Below are positions 42,801-53,615 of a stretch of 64,000 nucleotides of DNA, one piece after another. The DNA is from Tilletiopsis washingtonensis (Eukaryota; Basidiomycota; Exobasidiomycetes; Entylomatales), in contig NW_020312008.1 of NCBI RefSeq assembly GCF_003144115.1, positions 586,477 through 650,476 of the forward strand. The letters are read 5' to 3'. Position numbers and translations under genes: made by a program. Numbering within the stretch: position 1 is the stretch's first letter; each line of letters opens with the position of its first letter. A model generated the notes under the pieces. It worked only from the letters and a program-made list of their open reading frames with translations, did no database searches and was not told where the DNA came from.

Positions 42801-45800
42801 TCCACGAACGAAGACGTCGTCTCGCTGCGGTCAGAGATCACAACCGCCACGTCGCAGGACAGCCGCATCGGCTCGTACGCAGCAACAAGCTCGCAGCACA
42901 GCGGGCCCTCGCGGACCTCGGTCCGCATTGGCGGCAGCAGCGGTGTGGTGCTGCGTGGCTTGCGCAGCGTCGAGCAGGCGCACAGCAATCAGCTTGAGGA
43001 GCTCGTGCTGCGTCCCGGTGCCGAGTACCGCGTCGTTGTCGCCTATCGGCCGCAGCGCGGACAGGTCGACGAGCACTTCAGCGCAGGTCGGCTGCGCGAG
43101 GACACATTCAACATCTCGCTCGACTACGCTCGTGCCCGGGCCGATGGAGCGCGCTCGCGAGGCGGACGGCAGCGCAAGACGGTCCTCTGCCGTCTGCGCA
43201 CGTGCACGTCGTTCATCACCGTATCGCCGCAGCTGATCGACTTTGGCGAGGCCAACGTCGGAGCGCGCAAGTCTGCGCACGTCGCCGTCGAGAATCGCTC
43301 CGAGCTGACGGCGCGCATCGACGTGCGCTTCGTGTCCAAGGTGCTGAGCATGTATCGCGACGAGGTGGCCATCCCGGCGCTGCAGACCGTCGAGCTGCGC
43401 GTCGACTTCTTCCCGCGCCGCATCAACGAGGCCTACCGCAAGCAGATCACCGTCGCGAACCTGATGAACCGGACCGACGACCAGATCTTCGAGGTGCGCG
43501 CCAAGAACGTCGACCGCCAGCGCGTCAGCTTCCACTCGCTGTTCTACCGTATCCTGACTGCCTCGGGCGCAAACTTCATCGACTTTGGCGACGTCAACAT
43601 CAACTCGACGCGCGTGCGCACTTTCAGCATCGAGAACATCTCCGGCGGGCGCCTGGCACTCGAGCTCAGCGCTGCGCACCCAGAGGACCTGCGCCTATTT
43701 GTCAAAGCTCCGCCGGCCAAGGAGGCGGCTCCCGGCAGCGAAGCCGCAGGCGCAGATGCCACGGACCGCCCTCGCACGCCCAACAAGGCGACTGAGGCAG
43801 ACGCTGCCGACTCCACGGGCGTGCCTAAAGTAGCGACTCTCGAGGTGCCCGGGAAGAGCAAGACTGGCGCCAGCGGCGCGGATCTCAAGGAGCGGTTCCT
43901 GGAGACCATCTCGGTCGACTCGCCCGCCTCGATCCGCCGCGAGAACGCCTCATGGCGCCTGGCGCAGAAGCACAGCCACGTGCGCGCAGCCAAGGAGGCG
44001 AGCAGCAAGGCGGCTGCTGGTACCGCAGCCAAGGATTCTGGGGCTGCGCCGAAGCCCAAGGCGCCCATCAACATGGTCTCTGCGCTGAAGAAGGGCGGCA
44101 AGGGGCGCATCAGCCTGCAGTGGGGCCGCTCCATGACGTTCAAGGACCGCAAGATTCTGTCCGACTTCGAGTATCTCGACCTCGCTACGGGCCCGCCCGT
44201 CGACACGCGCCGCATCTCGGTGAAGAGCAAGAAGTATCAGACGCTCGAGACGCTCGAGATGGGCGAGCGCTCCACGCGCTCAACGCCAGCGAGCTCCAAG
44301 CTCAACGTGCGGGCCTCCCGCGCCGAGCAGTCGACGACCGACACTGCCTCGGGCGATGGCGGCAGCGGCAGCATCAGCCGGGCCTCCACGACCAAGAAGT
44401 CGCGGCCATCGGTCAGCTCGCGAAAAATCACGTCTACCGCGACAAGCGACGCCAAGGAGCCGCCAGCCACGCCAGCTGCTAGCTCAAAGGCGGCTGCCGC
44501 CGCAGCAGAAGGCGGCGAGGCCGAGTCGGGGTCCAACAAGTCGCCAGCACTCACTGGCAAGCGCAAGCCGCAGGCGTCCTCGCTGTCGAACCCTGCGAGC
44601 GTGTCGAAGCTCACGCCGGACGAGCTGATCGCGGCAGTCGAGGCGCAGAGCTCGACGCTCAGCGCGTTCTTCATGGGCAGCGCCGAAGCAGAGGAGCGCG
44701 CCGTGCGGACCGAGATCAACTTGCAGCGCGAGCTGCAGGCCGCCATTTCCAGCGGCCGCCTCGTGCCTGTCGATCTGCTCGAGCTGGACACGAATCAGGA
44801 GCGGCAGATCGTGGCCGTCTACACGCCAGTCGCCAGCACTCGCCCGCACATCCAGGGCAACTCGCGCAAGCAGGACTCGCGCATCTTCCTCCGCCTCGCT
44901 CAGTTCGACGACGCCGTCGTGCGCGCGTCTTCGGAGTTCAGCGCGATGGCGGACCTCGAGATCGACGAGCTGCCCGTGCGCGACCTGATGGTGCGCTCGA
45001 CGCTCTGCCGCAGCCTGCTCGAGCTCGGACAGCCGCACATCAACTTCGGGCACATGGAGAAGGGCGACTCGAAGGCGCGCAAGATCCTCATCCAGAACCG
45101 CAGCGAGTGGGCACTGCGCTACTGCATCCGCAAGAGTGGCAGTATTGCGAGCGGCGACATCAAGATCGCGTCGGGCCTGTACGGCATCGTGCCTGGCCAC
45201 GGCAAGCGTGAAGTCGACTTTCTCTTCTCTCCCTCCCTCACGGGGCAATTTCAGGAGAAGCTCGTCGTTGAGAACGTCGCCGACCGCGAGCGCGACCAGA
45301 CCGTCTCGCTCAAGGCGACGGTGCGCAAGGTGCCCAACTTCGCCGTCGAGCCGGCGAGCATCGACTTTGGCGTGTGCCAGCCCGGCAAGCTCACGCGCGC
45401 CGAGGGCTTCGTGGTGACGAACACGACGGCCAAGGCGCGCACATTCGTCGTCGCTGTCGACTCCGACGAGCTGCGCCACCAGCGCAGCATCGTCGACGTG
45501 GTCATCGCCGCCGCTGCTGCCGCCGAGGGCAGTGTGCGCGGCACGCTCTCCAAGGCCGAGGAGGAGGAGGTCGAGCATATCTCACAGAAGCTCAAGATCG
45601 CCACGCGCAAGGGTCACACTGACAAGGTCAAGAAGTACGAGACGCGCCTCACGGAGCTCGGCATCAGGACGCCCTCGTCCACTGTGAGTGCTCCGTTCAT
45701 GCGTGTCGAACGAGCCTTCCCTGACACTTCTGCTACAGGACGAGCGCGAAGCTGGCGCCAGCGAGGACTCCGCCGCGCCAGAGCCAGATGCGCCGGCCGC

Positions 45801-46206
45801 CGCGCCCGCGCCCGATGCTGCTGCTGCTGCTGTCCTGTCGCCTGAGGAGCAAGCAGCGCGCCTCAAGCGCACGGCCTCGTCCGCCGTGACCGTCGGCATT
45901 GCCGCTGGGCAGAGCAAGCGGCTCCTCATCCGCCTCCGACCGCACGCGGTGCACACCGCCCTCGACGCCTCGCAGTCCGCAGCCGCCGCTGCAGCTGCCG
46001 CGTCGGCCGCGCCTCTCGATGCCGACGACGTGACCGTGCGCGTGCAGATCCACGAGGTCAAGAACCGCGACGAGACCCGCTTCGTCGACGTGCGTGCGCG
46101 TGTCGAGATGGCCGCCGACGCGGGCTGCAGCGAGACGGAGCCCAAGCTCGTCGACCCACTGCCGCACGACGACTCCATCGTCTTCTCCTCGAGCAAGCCG
46201 AGCTGA
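39865..46206 (+). CDS. Giant ASH/MSP-repeat protein
   Basis: A 2074-aa protein in three exons: 39865-40744, 40807-45683, 45739-46206. After a disordered N-terminus, beta-sandwich segments each opening with a (I/L)xFG motif recur six times: LITLDFGDIFVGQ (about 582), DSIDFGDCCGGHW (713), QLIDFGEANVGARKSAHV (1103), NFIDFGDVNINSTRVRTF (1217), PHINFGHMEKGDSKARKI (1703) and ASIDFGVCQPGKLTRAEGF (1812). Each is followed by the N-R-S/T type hydrophobic pattern of ASH (ASPM-SPD2-Hydin) or MSP-like domains. Disordered Ser-rich and basic linkers lie between. A Lys/Glu-rich helix and Ala-rich segment precede a final beta segment (VTVGIAAGQSKRLLIRLRPH). ASH proteins in animals act at centrosomes and cilia or in collagen secretion (TMEM131); the role in a fungus is not predictable here. 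Confidence 0.88.
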
Positions 46207-46488
46207 TGTGCGCGCTTCGCACGCGGCGCTTCCATGCCTCATCCGTCTCCTCCTCTCCGATTGCCTTATTCCCGTCCCCCAAAAGTTCCGGCGCAGCTGC
46301 ACCTCTGGTCGTCGTCGTCCCAGCATCCCACCTCTCACAGCACAAACTCCCTTCCCCGAACCGGCCGCTTCCAGCCCTCCGCGCATTCGCATCTCGACCC
46401 ATGCTCCGATACCACGACGTTAATGTAACACACACAATGACGGCCTCATCTTTCCTGGTATCGTGCCGCCGCCGCCGCTGCCGTCGCA

Positions 46489-49400
46489 TCACCACAGGCC
46501 GCGCAGGGCCGCCACGTCGCTCTCCGTCATGCCGCTGGCAGCGTGCAGGCCCACGTCGGTGGCGGCGCGGGCCCGGCCGGCTGCGGCGGCGCGCTTGGTG
46601 CGCGAGGCCGGATTCGAGCCGCGGCGCTTGCCCTCCTCGCCGGCGGCGCCGCTGCTGCCGCGCGGCGTCGTCGCGGCTGTCGGCGGCACGAGCGAGTGCT
46701 GCGAGGTGGCAGCCGAGTGCGGCGAGGTGACGGGTGTCGTCGGCGTCGGCGGGCCGTCGGCGTAGGGTGCGCGGCCGCTGGCGTTGGACGTGCTGCGTGC
46801 GCTGCGCGTGGACGATGCCGCATACTCGCCCTCTCCTTCCTCCTCCTCGTACTCTGCGTCCTCGTCCTGCGTGCCGGCCAGATGCGGCGACGAGAGCTTC
46901 GAGTCCGAGGCGCCGCGGCTGCCAAAGAGCGAGAAGCGCTTGCGCATCGGCAGCGCGGCGCCAGACGACGTGACGGTGCGCACAGAGAGCAGCGAGCTGG
47001 AGGTCGTGCTCGAGGAGGACACATTTGGCGGCCGCCGCAGGGTGCCACTGCTAGCTGCACCCCCGCGCCCCGCGCCTATGCCCGCCGCACTCAGCTCGGC
47101 GCCCGAGACGCCGAGCATGCGTTCGGCCTTCGACAGCGGCTTGCGGTCTGTGCGCCGACTGGCGCTAGCTACCATGCCCATCGGAGCGGGAGCGTCGTCC
47201 TGCTCGTCTTCCTCCTCCGTGCCGCCGCCGCTCGAGCGCTCGCTGTGGCGATCGTCGGGCGCAGCGGGTGGTGCGAGCACTGGCGGCTGCGCGCGCGTCG
47301 CATTGCGGCTCGCAGACGTGGCGGACCAGCGGCGCGTCGCCTCTGGCCGCGGCGTGACGGCGTGCGGCGAGTACGGCGCCTGGCTGCTGGACACCGAGTC
47401 TTGCCGGCTCTCCCAGCGGGACGTGGCGGCCGAGAGCGGCATGGCGATGTCGCGCGTCGAGGCGATGGCCATGTCGCGCGAGGCCGAGAACGTCGTGGGC
47501 GTTGACGGCCCTGCAGAACTGTCGGTGACCTGCCGCGCGCCGCGCTGCACCCACTTCGAGATGGCCATGACGGTGCGCAGCGCACGGATCTGCAGCGCCT
47601 CGTGCCCACACAGTGCTGCCGTCTCGTACAGCACCACAGCCAGCCGATGCCGCTCGGCTGGCGCAAGTGCCGACTGAGGCCAGGCCGCGTTGCTCGGCGG
47701 CGGGCCGAGTTCGCGCGAGAGTGCCACGTGCGCCGCATGCCGCGCCCAGCGGTCGAGCTCCGGCAGCGCGTAGAGGCTGGCAAAGAGCAGCAGCGACGCA
47801 GTGACGCTGGGATGCCGCTGCAGCGCCGTGCAGATGCTGCGCGTATAGAAGAACTGCAGCAGCGCCAGCACGACGGGGCTCGGCTCGGCGAGATGCAGCA
47901 GGCGCGGAGTGAGGCGGCAGTCTGGCGGCGAGTCCTTCGACGACAAATGTGCAGGGCCTGACGCGCCATTCGGCATAGCTGCCGTTGCTGTGGCGGCCCG
48001 TTCTCTGTACTTGCTCAGCTGCTCGGCAAACCAAGGCCATCTCCGCGTCAGCAGCGCGCGGTTGCAGCCGATGCGCATCCCGTCCGAGCACACAATCTCA
48101 AAGTCGCCCTTCGCCCCAAGGGCGGGCGCCTGGTCGACGCCCTCGCGCGGCAGCGAGTGCGCAAAGGAGCCCACAGTGCTGGCGCTGAGCGCCTCGAGCC
48201 CGAGCTCCATCGCCTCTGCGCTCGCCGGCCGCATCGGCGGCTGGTTGATGCCCCAGGCCTCGAGCTCGAGCACGAGCACGTGGTCCCAGTTCGTCTGCCG
48301 ATGGTTGTAGTCCGAGACCAGGTCACGCCCGCGATGCCCGAAGATGATGAGCCGGTTGCGGCTGGGCCACAGCACTGCGCGGTTCCACGAGCCGATGGAG
48401 AGCAGCGCGCCGACGTCAAGGCGCGACCACTGCATCGTCGGCAGATGCAGGCTCCAGACGGAGAACGTCTGCGACGTGTTGGCGAGGTACGTGCCGGAGA
48501 TGAGCAGATGCGAGCCAAGAATGGCGCCCGTTGGGAAGCGCAGGCCGGGCGGCAGCGACACGCCCGTCATGTCGCTGCTGCGGTCCTCGACGGCCAGCTC
48601 GCTCTGGCCGCGCAGGCGCACCAGCTCCAGCTCGCGCTTCACGTCGGTGAAGTTGTAGTTGGTGTACACGTAGAGCGGCAGCGGCTCGTCGTCGGCCGCC
48701 GGCTCGGCACTCATCGGCAGCAGCTCGACGCGCATCTTGCTGGCGCTCTTTGGCGGCAGCACGCTGGCGCCCGTGTCCTGCTGCTCCGTGCGCGGCGTGC
48801 TGCTGGCGTCTGCCTCCCGCTCCACCTCGTTCTCCACGCGCCAGCGCCCGGCCACTGCCAGCGAGCGGTACGAGCCGCACTGTCGCGCAAAGGCGTGGCT
48901 CGCAGTCCAGCGCCGCGTGTTGAGGTCGAAGACGTTGATCTCCTCGACGTACTGGTTCGCCATGTTCTGCCCGCCGATGATGACCAGCTGGCCGGCCGTC
49001 ATCGTCGAGCTGAGATGCGCATAGCGCGGCACAGGCCGCGGCGCGCTGCTGCTGCCGGCCGGCGCCGCAAAGGCCAGGTCCCACGTCTGCGTCGCGAGGT
49101 CAAAGGCGATGACCTCGTCGAGCACGCACAGCGAGTCCGACGATGGCGCCTCGGCTGCCGACGTGTCGGCTCCCGGCGCGTAGCCCATGCCGCCGAAGAT
49201 GATCAGCCGCCCGGCCCAGAGGTCGGAGCTGTGGAAGTAGCGCTGCTGCGGATGCGGCGCGCGCGATGCGCTGCTCTCGTCGCCAGCGGCCGGCGCCGAG
49301 CTGATGCGCGTCCAGCGCAGCGAGGCGAGGTCCAGCTCGTACAGGTCGGAGACCATGCGCCGCGTCGAGACGAGACGCCCGCCAAAGAGGTACAGCTTGC

Positions 49401-49576
49401 CGCACGTGCCCGAGCCCGGGCCGGCATCGACGAGCGTGACCGACGAGCCCTGCAGCATGGTGTCAGCACAGCCGACCGACAGCCCTTGCACGCAGCACAC
49501 GCACCACGAGCGGCGGCGGCATGTCGCCCTGGCAGGCATGCCAGTGTGCCGCCAGGCTGGCGAGCGGCGCGTGCAT
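46489..49576 (-). CDS. Kelch-repeat/BTB protein, Ral2-like
   Basis: A 1010-aa protein with a 24-codon first exon (49505-49576, MHAPLASLAAHWHACQGD, ending PPPLV) spliced over a 55-nt intron to 46489-49449. The join restores a first kelch blade: W-x-H...GDMPPPLVGSSVTLVD...GKLYLFGG. Further blades contain LIIFGGMGY, LVIIGGQNM, LLISGTYL and LIIFGHRGRD, so the N-terminal half is a beta-propeller. A BTB/POZ-like domain begins near residue 470 (DFEIVCSDGMRIGCNRALL) and reaches the LLLFASLYALPEL region. The C-terminal 350 residues are disordered with an acidic Glu run. Kelch followed by BTB with this tail matches fission yeast Ral2, needed for Ras1 activation in mating and cell shape; that function is inferred from architecture. 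Convergent with the ASH-repeat gene (282 bp apart). Confidence 0.85.
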
Positions 49577-51024
49577 GGCTGCACGCGGACTCTGCAAGCG
49601 ACAGCCAGCGGCGAGCAGGCACTAGAGTCAGACGCCTGCGCCGCAGACGGCGGCGGCTCGGCGTCGCAGGCCGCTGCGCGTGCCCGGGCGCAGGAGCGAT
49701 GCGCGCGACGGAGGTGGGCCCGAGGGCGCAAGAGGCGCGTCGGATGCGAGGCGTGTGGTACGAGGCAGAGGCGGCGGCAAGGTGTGGTGGCGGTCGCGCG
49801 CTCTGCAGCGCCGACGGCGAGCTGGAGCGAGGGCGCGGGCGACGAGGCGAGGGTGAGGGAGCGCTGCGTCGAGGAGGCAGCAGCAGCGCAACATGCCGCC
49901 GCGAGGCGCGTGCGCGTGCCGCGCCCCTCTTCGCTTCGCGTCTGGGAAACGCGTGCCGCCGCGGTGTGCGTGCCTTGCTTTGCCGCCTGCCTTTGCTGCG
50001 TCTGCGCTGCGCCTCTCTTGTGCGGCGTGCTCGCTTTCGCTGCACAGCCAAACGGCCACGGTGCAGCAGCGTGGGACGCATCTGCGGACAACGAACTCGG
50101 GTCGAGAGCGTCCGGTCGGGTCCCCTCGCAGCACGCAAGCACCAGCCCGCTCAGCGGCAGCAGCTCTCGCAGTCGTCTGGTCCTGGTCTGCGTTGACGAG
50201 CAGGAGAGGCGAGCTCGGCAGCAGGCTCTGTCTGCACTTTCGGACGGCTGCCTCTTTGTACACGCTCTCGGCCAAGCACGCTGCCGCGGACACCTCACGC
50301 TTGTGCTTCTTCCCGCGTGGCAGCGGTTGCTTTGATGGTAGGCCTAGCTTTTACTGCGTGATGGCCCAAGCTCAGCCGCGGGGTGCTTGAGCAGCTCCGC
50401 TGGGTGCCAGGCCTCAGTAAGCCTAACCTGGCGCGGCAGCTCGCTCGATCGGCGGCAAGGCTGGTCGAAGAGAGGCAGAGCAATGCACGGAGCTCACCTC
50501 GGCCTGGCCGCGACAAGATTCAAAGCCGAGCCTCGGGCATCTGCACTTGCACCCTCTCGGCTCTGACACCACCAGCCCCCGTGGGTCCAGATTCACGCGT
50601 CTGGAGAGGTGCTTTGCGTGGGGCGAGGAGGCAGGCCCAGCCGACGGTTCGCCGTGCGCAGGGGCGACAGGCGGCGTGCGCATGACGCGCCTGTTCCCAC
50701 ACCCCGCGACTCCGCTCCGCTCGAAGCCGGAGCCGCGCCGCGAAGGCTGCTGGCGAGGTGCTTGTGCCGAAGTGGAGCCGAACAGGCCGTGCCTCGAGCG
50801 CACCAGTCGAGTGTGCTGAATGCTTCCTGTCCCGGCTCCTTAGACGTGCCGCCGGCCGGGCGCTGGTGTTGGCAGCAGCGTCAGCGGAGAGAGGAAAGGA
50901 CAGCTTCAGCGCAGCGGCGTCTTCTTGGCCCGATGCCGGCTGCACGGCGAGAAGGCATCTTGCCGCGCCGGGCCAAGCTGCGCCTCCCGCCTCTCACCAC
51001 CACCATCCGTCCATCCGCAACGCC
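49577..51024. other. Divergent intergenic region
   Basis: A 1.45-kb spacer between the Ral2-like gene and the WS/DGAT-like gene. Open frames running into it from the Ral2-like gene are continuations upstream of the real first exon. The sequence is GC-rich with a more mixed part near 50300-50560. No gene is recognised. Confidence 0.5.
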
Positions 51025-53479
51025 ATGGGTGCCCAGCAGCAGCAGCACTTCTCCAGCACGCGCTCCTCGTCGGCCGCCTCGACGCCGGCGCAGTACGACA
51101 GCGACGACGGCGCCGCCACGCCGCGCACGCCCGGCGGCACGGCCGCGCCGCGTCTGCGCCGCAGCCGCTCGGCGCTGTGGCTGCAGCGGGCCGCCGCAAA
51201 GGCGCAGGAGCAGCGGGCGCACCTGGAGCGCCAGCTGGCGGAGGAGATCGTGCTGCGGCGCGATGCCATTGGCGGAGTGAGTAGGCAGCCGTATGGCGGG
51301 CATGGAGGATGGCAGCGATGATGGCTGGAGGCGAGAGCAGCAGTGACGCCGCTATACGCCTGGCTGTATGCTCACGCCGCCTGCGCAGATCGACAACATG
51401 TGGCTGCTGCTGAGCAACTCAACAAGCTCGTTCAACCCCGTGTGCACAGCCACGTACACGTTCAAGCAGCCGCCGTCGATGGACGGCATGCGCGCGGCGC
51501 TCGGCAAGCAGGTCGAGCTGTTCCCCAAGTACAAGCAGCGCCTCGCCAACGTCGGGCGCCGCTGGCACGGCGCCAGCTTCGTCGACGACCCGCACTACAG
51601 CGTCGACCGCCACTTGTTCGAGGAGGACCTGCCGGGCGAGGCGGGCAAGCGCGAGCTCGAGGACTTTGTGCGTCGTGCGGGGTGCAAAGTGGAGGTGCGG
51701 CGCTGACAGCTTGCCCTGCAGACCGCGCGTTTCATTGCCAAGGAGTGGGACTTCACCAAGCCGCTGTGAGAAAGGCGCTTGCTGCGGTGCTCGACGCTGT
51801 GCTCACACCGACACGCTCAGCTGGGAGACGTACATCTTCCCAAACTACCGCAACCCCAAGACGGGCGCGCGCGGTGCCATGGTGACGCGCGGAGTGAGTG
51901 CCGAGCCGCATTGTCCGCCCGACACACTGCTCACTTGTCGCTCTCCAGCACCACACGCTCACCGACGGGCAGGGCTTCGTCATGAGCCAGCTCATGATCA
52001 CCTCGTATGGGCCCGAGCTGGAGCGGCAGCTGCACGAGGGAGCCTCGACGATGCACGCGGCGCGGCGCGGCAGGGCGCGCCCGTCGCGCATCCACAAGGG
52101 CCTCAAGCCGCTCGACAAGTACCGCCACGTGCTGGCCGTGCAGCTGCTCATGTTCGGCTTCTTCTGGACGGCGTACATGCTCAACGCGCTGCGCAATGCG
52201 TGGGGCAGCTTCATGCAGACCATCGTCATCTCCTTCTGGTTCTGCTTCACGTCGTGGCGCCAGCGCTACGCCACGAGCGCGTACAAGGGCGACCGCGTCA
52301 AGGAGCGCGAGTTCAGCACCAGCCAGCCAGTGAGTGGCCCGGCGTGTGCGCGAAGCTGCGCCTCAGCTGACACCCGCGCACAGTTCAAGATCTCGGACAT
52401 CAAGCTCTGCCAGCGCGCCTTCTCGGGCTCGCGTCCCGGCGGCTGGCTTGACCGCATCGGCGGCAAGCGCGCGCGCGCACTCGGCGGCCACATCACGCTC
52501 AACGACTTGCTTGTCACGGTGCGTGTGCTCTGATGGAGCTGCACGGCGATGTTGCTGACCCTCGCCGCAGGTCATCTCCGATGCCATCCTCGCGGAGATG
52601 GAGCAGACGAAGCAGGTCGAGCTGCCGGGCATCATTCCGTGGATTCAGCGGCGCGCCAATGCCATTCTGCCGTCGCGCATCGCGCTCATGATCCCGATCT
52701 CGATCCGCCCGCTCGACAACACGCAGATGCAGGTGAGTCGCTGCGATCCGCGACCTGGTGTGTCGTGCTGACGCTGTCTGGACAGAACTGGAGCACGGGC
52801 AGTGTCGCCTACCTCTCGAGCGGCGAAGGCCTGCCGACGTCAGCGAGCGCCATGCACAAGCGCCTGCACAGCAACAGTGCCGCGCTCAACGTGCTCAAGC
52901 AGGGCTGGCTGCCGACGATTGCATTCTGGGCCATCCAGCTTACTGGCCAGGCTCCGTGAGTGCAGCATCATGCGCCGGTGTCGCACGCCTCTCATGCGCT
53001 TTCCCTCGCAGCCTGCTCTTCCCCTCTGCTCTCTGGACGCCGTTCCGCTCCATCGTCCGCTTCTACTCCGACCTCACCCTCGGCTGCTTCACGGCCGTGC
53101 TCACCAACGTGCCGGGCCCGCAAGGCACCGTGCATCTTGCTGGCACGGACATCGTGCAGTGGGTGAGTGCCTCTCCCGGCTGACTGCGGATGCTCGTCTG
53201 CTGACGCCACGCACCAGACCGCCTCGCCGCCGCAGGCCGGCAAGGGCACGCTCGGCATCGGCATCATCAGCTACGACGGCCACGTGCGCGTCACGATTGT
53301 CGCCGAGTGAGTGCCGCGTCTTGTGCTGTGAAGGCTTTCTGGCTAACCCTCTGCCCAGCCACGTCAAGGGCGCGCCGTCCGAGGGTGTTGCGCACCGCAT
53401 CACCGCCAAGGTCGAGCGCCGCTTCCAGCAGTACCTCGAGGTTGCCGAGGACATCGCTGGCCGCTCGAAGGCGTCGTGA
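51025..53479 (+). CDS. WS/DGAT-like wax ester synthase / diacylglycerol acyltransferase
   Basis: A 618-aa membrane-associated acyltransferase in 11 exons: 51025-51276, 51389-51667, 51722-51765, 51821-51893, 51949-52329, 52384-52518, 52571-52732, 52786-52955, 53012-53162, 53218-53306, 53359-53479. After a polar N-terminus with a basic helical stretch, the condensation-type fold starts at IDNMWLLLSNSTSSFN. The catalytic motif HHTLTDG lies at 217-223 and the second family motif LTNVPGP at 529-535, followed by VHLAGTDIVQW. Two hydrophobic segments (LLMFGFFWTAYML and TIVISFWFCF, about 275-310) likely anchor it. The family esterifies fatty alcohols or diacylglycerol with acyl-CoA; substrate choice cannot be read here. 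All 11 joins keep phase, so the model is strong. Confidence 0.92.
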
Positions 53480-53615
53480 ACGCCTGCCAAAGCCCACGCT
53501 TCCGTCTCTATTCTCCACTGCTCCACCTGCTCCGCAGCCCTGCTTGCCTGCTCTCAAGTGCCTCTCATTATACTGTGCACGATTATTACCCTCCCTCCCT
53601 GCGCGTCTGTCTGCC

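Noticed and set aside
48157-50196. A 679-codon plus-strand frame opposite the kelch/BTB gene
   Set aside because: The minus strand has clear kelch and BTB motifs here; the antisense frame has none and is a shadow of codon bias.
49450-50298. N-terminal extension of the kelch/BTB frame to about 50298
   Set aside because: A 24-codon exon starting at 49576 joined over a 55-nt intron restores the first kelch blade; the in-frame upstream sequence is Arg/Ala-rich and unlike the family.
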